DNA from: Hydrogenophaga pseudoflava
GTDB taxonomy: Bacteria > Pseudomonadota > Gammaproteobacteria > Burkholderiales > Burkholderiaceae_C
DNA length: 64,000 nucleotides
Reading direction: 5' to 3'
Assembly: GCF_031020795.1 (NCBI RefSeq)
Contig: NZ_JAVHJP010000004.1
Coordinates: 316,073-380,072 of the forward strand
Positions within the stretch are counted from its first letter, which is position 1; each line of letters starts with the position of its first letter. This document shows positions 62,207-64,000 of the stretch, piece after piece. The notes beneath the pieces are model-generated. The model did no database searches, was not told where the DNA came from, and worked only from the letters and a program-made list of their open reading frames with translations. The position numbers and the translations under genes were made by a program.

Positions 62207-62998
62207 TCAGCCCTTGCCCAGCGGCGGGCGGCCCATCAGGCTGTTGGTGCTGAAGATGGGGCCCAGCTCGGCGGCGGCGGCCAGCAGCCCGGGCGCGAAT
62301 TCGTGCATGCGCTCGGGCGTCAGGCGCTGGCGCGGGCCGGCCACGCTGATCACGCCGATGGCCTCGCCGCGCCGCAGCACCGGCACCGCGATGGCGCTCA
62401 TGCCGGGCGCGAACACCTCGTCGATCACCGCGTAGCCGCGCACCCGCGCCGCGTGCAGGAAACCCAGCAGCGCCTTGACGGTGGTGGGCGCCCGGGGGCC
62501 GTAGTCGGCCGGCTCGCCCAGGCCCTGGCGCATCACCAGCGTCAGCGCGTCCTCGTCGCTCATGGTCAGCAGCCAGGCGTGGCCCGAGGCGGTGCAGGAC
62601 AGGCGCGCGTCCTGGCCCATGTCGGGGTCGTAGCGCAGCCCCTTGCGCACGCCCTGGGCCTTGGCCACCCAGGTCAGGCGATCACCGTCGACGATGGACA
62701 GCCGCACCAGCTCGCCGGTGCGCTGCGCCAGCCGCTCCAGCAGCGGCTCGGCGATGTCCACCACGCCCGCGCCGCTCAGATAGCCCAGCCCGAGCGAGGC
62801 GAGCCGGGTGGTGAGCAGGTAGTCGCCCTGGGCGCGCGCCTGGCGCACGTAGCCACGGGCCTGCAGCGTGGCCAGCAGGCGGTGGCAGGCGCTCAGCGGC
62901 ATGTCCAGCTCGGCCGCCAGCGAGGCCAGGGGCACGCCGTCCGGGTGGGCGGCCAGGTGTTCCAGCAGGGCAAGACCGCGGTCCAGGGCAAGGCTCAT
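62207..62998 (-). CDS. IclR-family transcriptional regulator
   Basis: 263 residues, ATG at 62998. Winged helix at the N-terminus: ALDRGLALLEHLAAHPDGVPLASLAAELDMPLSACHRLLATLQARGYVRQ; C-terminal effector domain (~80-255, GHAWLLTMSDEDALT, GYAVIDEVFAPGMSAIAVPVLR). An upstream in-frame ATG would read through two palindromes (63007-63041), so the shorter form is favoured. It probably controls the divergent TRAP gene at 63110. Confidence 0.92.
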   Translation of the reverse strand: MSLALDRGLALLEHLAAHPDGVPLASLAAELDMPLSACHRLLATLQARGYVRQARAQGDYLLTTRLASLGLGYLSGAGVVDIAEPLLERLAQRTGELVRLSIVDGDRLTWVAKAQGVRKGLRYDPDMGQDARLSCTASGHAWLLTMSDEDALTLVMRQGLGEPADYGPRAPTTVKALLGFLHAARVRGYAVIDEVFAPGMSAIAVPVLRRGEAIGVISVAGPRQRLTPERMHEFAPGLLAAAAELGPIFSTNSLMGRPPLGKG

Positions 62999-63006
62999 TT
63001 TTGTAT

Positions 63007-63022
63007 GGAGAAAAGAGTTTCC
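63007..63022 (+). promoter_or_regulatory. IclR-type operator 1
   Basis: GGAGAAAAGAGTTTCC at 63007-63022, imperfect palindrome flanked by T and A (TGGA...TCCA). Resembles the IclR box TGGAAATNATTTCCA. Just upstream of the iclR start at 62998. Confidence 0.55.
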
Positions 63023-63026
63023 AGTC

Positions 63027-63041
63027 GGGAAAGACTTTCCC
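63027..63041 (+). promoter_or_regulatory. IclR-type operator 2
   Basis: GGGAAAG-A-CTTTCCC at 63027-63041, a perfect 7-1-7 palindrome. Centre to centre with operator 1 is about 20 bases (two helical turns), so dimers would sit on one face. It lies 69 bases before the TRAP gene start. Confidence 0.7.
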
Positions 63042-63109
63042 ATGGGCTTCCAAGAATACGGCGCAACGGCGCGCAGCGGGCGGGCCGGTCCATCACACAG
63101 GAGACAGAC

Positions 63110-64000
63110 ATGAAACTTCCGCTCACCCTGATCGTCGCGGCCGCGGCCCTGCTGGCCGGCGCTCCCGCACAGGCGCAGGACATCCAGGAACGCACCATCA
63201 AGTTCGGCCACCTCAACAACACCGATCACCCGGTCAGCCTCGGCACCCAGCGCTTTGCCGAACTGGTGGCGGCCAAGAGCGGCGGCAAGCTCAAGGTGCA
63301 GGAGTTCCCGTCGTCCACCCTGGGCAACGAACTGCAGCAGCAGGCCGCGCTGCAGGGCGGGGTGCAGGAGATGAGCGCGCCGGCCACGACCTCGCTGGCC
63401 GGCATCGTCAAGGAGTTCGGCCTCATCGACTTCCCGTTCGCAGTGGGCAGCTTTGCCCAGGCCGACGCGCTGCTCGACGGTCCGTTCGGCCAGGCGCTGA
63501 TCGCGAAGCTGCCCGAGAAGGGCCTGGTGGCGCTGGGCTACTGGGACCTGGGTTTCCGCAACGTCACCAACAGCAAGCGCGCGATCACCCGGCCCGAAGA
63601 CTTTGACGGCCTGAAGCTGCGCGTGATTCCCAACCCGGTGTTTCTCGAAACCTTCAAGGCGCTCAAGGCCAACCCGGTGCCCATGCCGTTCGCCGAGCTG
63701 TACGGTGCGCTCGAATCGAAGGCGGTGGACGGGCAGGAGAACCCGTTCTCGGTGATCCTCTCGAACAAGTTCCACGAGGTGCAGAAGCACGTGAGCGCGA
63801 CCAACCACGTCTACGCCGCCAACATCCTGCTGGTCAGCAAGCGCTTCTGGGACAAGCTCTCGCCCGCCGAGCAGCGCATCCTCACCGAAGCCGCCACCGA
63901 GAGCCGCGCCTACCAGCGCCAGGCCAGCCGCGCCGCCGCGCAGAAGGCCGTGGGTGAGCTGCAGGCCAAGGGCATGGCGTTCAACGAAGTCAGCGCGGCC
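63110..64000 (+). CDS. dctP: TRAP transporter solute-binding protein DctP (cut by window edge)
   Basis: 297 residues seen, ATG at 63110 with CACAGGAGACAGAC upstream; the gene continues past 64000. Signal peptide 1-22 (LIVAAAALLAGAPAQA). DctP patterns: TIKFGHLNNTDHPVSLGTQRFAELVAAKSGGKLKV, FPSSTLGNELQQQAALQGG, and LGYWDLGFRNVTNSKRAITRPEDFDGLKLRVI, with the conserved carboxylate-binding Arg in the last. Membrane subunits (DctQM) are expected downstream. Ligand unknown; regulated by the IclR gene. Confidence 0.92.
   Translation, partial: MKLPLTLIVAAAALLAGAPAQAQDIQERTIKFGHLNNTDHPVSLGTQRFAELVAAKSGGKLKVQEFPSSTLGNELQQQAALQGGVQEMSAPATTSLAGIVKEFGLIDFPFAVGSFAQADALLDGPFGQALIAKLPEKGLVALGYWDLGFRNVTNSKRAITRPEDFDGLKLRVIPNPVFLETFKALKANPVPMPFAELYGALESKAVDGQENPFSVILSNKFHEVQKHVSATNHVYAANILLVSKRFWDKLSPAEQRILTEAATESRAYQRQASRAAAQKAVGELQAKGMAFNEVSAA

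Overview
The window is a high-GC (roughly two-thirds G+C) chromosomal segment, most likely from a Comamonadaceae-type betaproteobacterium (Burkholderiales; a Hydrogenophaga/Acidovorax-like relative). This is inferred from gene content: a Bug/TctC solute-binding protein, a PhaZ intracellular PHB depolymerase, EI24/YihY/DUF2069 membrane proteins, DUF2917, an IorAB-type molybdo-hydroxylase, split quinate genes and glnA-ntrBC. No rRNA, tRNA, CRISPR array or insertion sequence was recognised. Coding density is above 90% from position 2480 onward.

Left edge (1-2430): the end of an integrated element of lower and patchier composition. It holds the C-terminus of a DUF927-type protein, a small helix-turn-helix protein, an unannotated 42-residue reverse-strand gene, a candidate ~90-nt RNA ending in a strong terminator, and two families of short direct repeats that look like an attachment region. 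The host chromosome resumes with an RsuA-family pseudouridine synthase.

2480-12707: housekeeping genes and nitrogen control. A MoCF-domain protein is followed by glnA with a textbook NtrC/sigma-54 promoter, a small DUF4124 gene, then ntrB and ntrC, and convergent xth.

12841-17174: a tightly packed five-gene set (thermostable-hemolysin family protein, AMP-dependent ligase, haem-oxygenase-like di-iron oxidase, SDR reductase, TPR lipoprotein-like protein) that looks like an uncharacterised fatty-acid- or amine-derived small-molecule pathway. This is my best candidate for an undescribed system.

17196-29600: folA-eamA-thyA, a GST, a SPINDLY-type O-GlcNAc transferase homologue, an FAD-linked oxidase with DUF2069 and divergent YihY, a DUF1444-like secreted protein, a P450 probably co-transcribed with a MocR regulator, and DUF2917 across a palindromic operator.

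29584-43412: a beta-propeller sensor kinase, hydrolase/metY, a CBS protein, phaZ, a GST, a cupin, aroC, an MFS transporter, an IclR regulator with a PcaR-like box, and a two-gene version of the normally fused QuiC 3-dehydroshikimate dehydratase. The last block is probably quinate/shikimate to protocatechuate catabolism.

43428-51059: rhodanese and chrA, a chemoreceptor with a FliA promoter, a truncated Hsp70, and iorAB.

51092-64000: a BKACE-TauD-quinone oxidoreductase operon next to an AraC regulator and a TctC protein plus YeiH-type exporter. A 28-bp element occurs twice, once at each likely target promoter, so this looks like one regulon. After it come YebC, a phospholipase-D-family cardiolipin synthase-like protein, pirin, azoreductase with a divergent LysR, and an IclR regulator with two operator-like palindromes in front of a TRAP binding protein that runs off the right edge.
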